In this document: in pieces, positions 62,424-64,000 of the stretch
Layout: each line of letters opens with the position of its first letter
Position numbering within the stretch: the first letter of the stretch is position 1
NCBI RefSeq assembly: GCF_000422705.1
Contig: NZ_AUGO01000002.1
Coordinates: 124,001 to 188,000, forward strand
Reading direction: 5' to 3'
DNA from: Flavobacterium soli DSM 19725
GTDB taxonomy: Bacteria; Bacteroidota; Bacteroidia; Flavobacteriales; Flavobacteriaceae
DNA length: 64,000 nucleotides
Notes under the pieces: model-generated
Seen by the model: only the letters and a program-made list of their open reading frames with translations
Told to the model about the DNA's origin: nothing
Database searches by the model: none
Position numbers and translations under genes: made by a program

Positions 62424-63104
62424 ATGAGCAAATGTGAACAATGTATCGTTAGAGAATTCAGTTCCCTAAAGGCACTCGGTAAAGACGAGTTGCTCAAAAT
62501 GGCTGAATGCAAGACCTCAATGCAAGTAAAGAAGGGTGAAATTATCTTTGAAGAAGGAGAAAATGTGAATGGTGTTTTCTGTATAAAAGATGGTGTTTGC
62601 AAGATGACCAAATTGAGCCAGAACGGAAAAGACCAAATCGTAAAGCTTGTCAAGAAGGGCGAACTCTTGGGACAACGTTCTATGATTAGTGACGAACCAG
62701 CCAATCTTTCGGCAGTAGCGCTAGAGGATATGCAGGTATGTTTTATCCCCAAAAACGAAATCATGGGTTTCTTTAACCAAAACAATAATTTCTCGATGAA
62801 TGTCATGAAAACCATTTGTGGCGATTTGAAAGAAGCGGATGATATTTTGGTTGGCTTGGCTCAAAAAACTGTTCGAGAGCGTTTGGCCTATACTTTATTA
62901 TATTTAGAAGAAACCTTCGGAATTAATCCCGATAAATCATTAAAACTGCAATTGTCCCGTGAAGAAATCGCTGGTATGATTGGCACTGCTACCGAAAGCT
63001 GCATCCGTTTATTGTCTGAACTTAAAAAAGAGAATGCAATAGAGCTGATTGGAAAGAAAATCATCATCATCGACAGGAATAAGCTACTTCGAATAGCAAA
63101 TTAA
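62424..63104 (+). CDS. Crp/Fnr family transcriptional regulator
   Basis: A 226-residue protein of Fnr type. The N-terminus carries Cys residues (MSKCEQCIVREFSSLK, a CxxC), which could ligate an iron-sulfur cluster, but only two are near the N-terminus and a third is in EMAECKTS. The cyclic-nucleotide-binding-like domain (VKKGEIIFEEGENVNGVFCIKDGVCKM, GELLGQRSMISDEPANLSAVALEDMQV) is followed by a long helix and a C-terminal HTH (LSREEIAGMIGTATESCIRLLSELKKENAIEL). It is divergent from ccoI with a palindrome between them, typical of oxygen- or redox-responsive control. Confidence 0.9.
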   Translation: MSKCEQCIVREFSSLKALGKDELLKMAECKTSMQVKKGEIIFEEGENVNGVFCIKDGVCKMTKLSQNGKDQIVKLVKKGELLGQRSMISDEPANLSAVALEDMQVCFIPKNEIMGFFNQNNNFSMNVMKTICGDLKEADDILVGLAQKTVRERLAYTLLYLEETFGINPDKSLKLQLSREEIAGMIGTATESCIRLLSELKKENAIELIGKKIIIIDRNKLLRIAN

Positions 63105-63195
63105 GAATCCTATAACCTTTTATTACAATCGTATAAAATTTTCCTTTATGAAATCTTGAACTTTGATAGGAATTAAATTCTAAAAATCAAACGTC

Positions 63196-63513
63196 ATGGA
63201 AGATTTACGTAAAGAAGACAGCAAGGAACAATTAAAAGGGTTTAGTACAGAAAGTAATCCACTTGATACTTCTGTGGATGGAATTGCCGAAGATGAGACA
63301 ACCGGAAGCAGTTACACTGAAGCCGAGAGAGATACTAAAGATGCGATAAACACAGATTATCCAGCCGATGCTCAACATAGAGGTAGTCGTGAACTCATCG
63401 ATAAATACAACATCAATGACCAAGCCCACTCCGACAGTAGCAAGGATGATTTTGTGAAAACAATATCCAACAATAATCACGCTGACGGTTCTAAGAATAA
63501 AGGAGAGGAATAA
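63196..63513 (+). CDS. Hydrophilic, probably disordered protein of unknown function
   Basis: A 105-residue protein, rich in Asp, Glu, Lys, Ser and Asn, with no hydrophobic core or signal peptide (MEDLRKEDSKEQLKGFSTES, GIAEDETTGSSYTEAERDTK, KYNINDQAHSDSSKDDF). Such proteins are often stress-associated or intrinsically disordered; function is unknown. It sits 91 bases after the Crp/Fnr gene. The 63105-63195 gap holds no other clear feature. Confidence 0.65.
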   Translation: MEDLRKEDSKEQLKGFSTESNPLDTSVDGIAEDETTGSSYTEAERDTKDAINTDYPADAQHRGSRELIDKYNINDQAHSDSSKDDFVKTISNNNHADGSKNKGEE

Positions 63514-63516
63514 GAT

Positions 63517-64000
63517 TTATTTGAAAGGATTTCGTTCTTGCCATTCGGTTTTTGGTTCCAAATAATCAAAGATGACATCCATTTTCTTATTGATGAGCGA
63601 ATTACTGTGTTGGATGTAACCATACATAGCTACCGGTTTTGCTCCAACAGAACTCTTGATTTCCAAAGCTGTTCTGGCAAAAACAATTTCCTTGAAACCT
63701 TTGTTGATGGAATAGGCTACCATATCATATAGCATATTCAGATAAAGCATTTTTTCGCGTTGAATGGTTTCGTCATATCCAAGAAAATAAGTGTCCATTG
63801 AAGTTCCGTTTTTAATCAAGGTATTGAATCCAATCAGCTTTTCATCAATAAAATAGCCATAAAATAAGAATTTATCTTTCAGCATTTCCTTGAAAACCCT
63901 AAAGTGGTTTTTAGCTAGAAAAAAAGTATTAAATGGGGCATTCTTGGCTACGTGAAAATATAAATCATAAATAGTATCTTCATATTTAATGATATCTTCG
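63517..64000 (-). CDS. GNAT/acyltransferase-like protein, C-terminal part (5' end outside window)
   Basis: The frame is open to the window edge: reading from 63999 gives EDIIKYEDTIYDLYFHVAKNAPFNTFFLAK, so the ATG at 63885 is internal. About 160 C-terminal residues are seen. Motifs such as FYGYFIDEKLIGFNTLIKNG, YLNMLYDMVAYSINKG and FARTALEIKSSVGAKPV resemble the peptidogalycan-biosynthesis or GNAT-like acyltransferase family (PF04339-type), in which YIQHSN-like stretches recur. The substrate is unknown. It is convergent with the disordered-protein gene, separated by 3 bases. Confidence 0.7.
   Translation of the reverse strand, partial: EDIIKYEDTIYDLYFHVAKNAPFNTFFLAKNHFRVFKEMLKDKFLFYGYFIDEKLIGFNTLIKNGTSMDTYFLGYDETIQREKMLYLNMLYDMVAYSINKGFKEIVFARTALEIKSSVGAKPVAMYGYIQHSNSLINKKMDVIFDYLEPKTEWQERNPFK

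Overview
The window is about 64 kb of low-GC chromosome from a member of the Bacteroidota, almost certainly class Flavobacteriia and most like Flavobacterium. The reasons are a gldKLMN type IX secretion/gliding operon, an XrtF exosortase with its small membrane partner, a long-tailed FtsZ ending in SFLHDNVD, a short RpoD without region 1.1, and Bacteroidota-type -7 boxes (TAnnTTTG) with no Shine-Dalgarno sequences. No prophage, transposase, integrase, CRISPR array, rRNA or recognisable defence system was seen. There is one tRNA (Arg, anticodon TCG).

Layout. 0-5.6 kb is the end of the division and cell-wall cluster: murC (cut by the window edge), ftsQ, ftsA and ftsZ. About 0.9 kb of accessory DNA, holding a decayed lipoprotein gene and a small secreted protein, is wedged between ftsA and ftsZ. 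5.6-17.2 kb holds a structured intergenic RNA-like element, a YqeY-family gene, tRNA-Arg, a leucine-rich-repeat protein, a 1066-residue T9SS-exported PhoX-like protein with three tandem repeats, a di-haem peroxidase with an imelysin-like front half, an MtfA-type peptidase, DinB, DUF72, rpe and rpoD. 17.3-21.4 kb has two tandem DUF3857/transglutaminase-like exported proteins, the second without a visible catalytic Cys.

21.4-29.1 kb is the most accessory part. A helix-turn-helix regulator sits divergently from a lipoprotein/beta-barrel pair, with inverted operator-like sites between them. A block of unknown genes follows, flanked by 44-45 bp direct repeats and containing a large hairpin element. 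After it come a membrane-bound LytTR regulator and an S41 peptidase.

29.1-46.5 kb is mostly housekeeping: pnp-rpsO, with a long hairpin in the spacer between them, a GAF-type methionine sulfoxide reductase, xrtF and partner, a metal-uptake-like set (HYC_CC_PP protein, TonB receptor, HMA protein), DedA, a large MG2/plug-like protein, groL-groS, secG, a TPR protein, lptE, a sigma-54 activator and miaB. 46.5-55.5 kb holds a second copy of the RNA-like element, topA, an arginase-fold protein that has lost its metal ligands, and gldK-gldL-gldM-gldN. 55.5-64 kb has a DAO-type oxidoreductase, DUF983, ABC-F, a polysaccharide deacetylase, the copper ATPase ccoI divergent from a Crp/Fnr regulator with an FNR-type palindrome between them, a disordered small protein and a truncated acyltransferase-like gene.

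How the parts connect. The gldKLMN products form core parts of the T9SS, which would export proteins such as the PhoX-like protein at 7.5-10.7 kb with its C-terminal sorting domain. The Crp/Fnr-ccoI pair suggests oxygen-responsive control of copper delivery to a cbb3 oxidase whose subunits lie outside the window. All calls come from reading the sequence; no database search was run.
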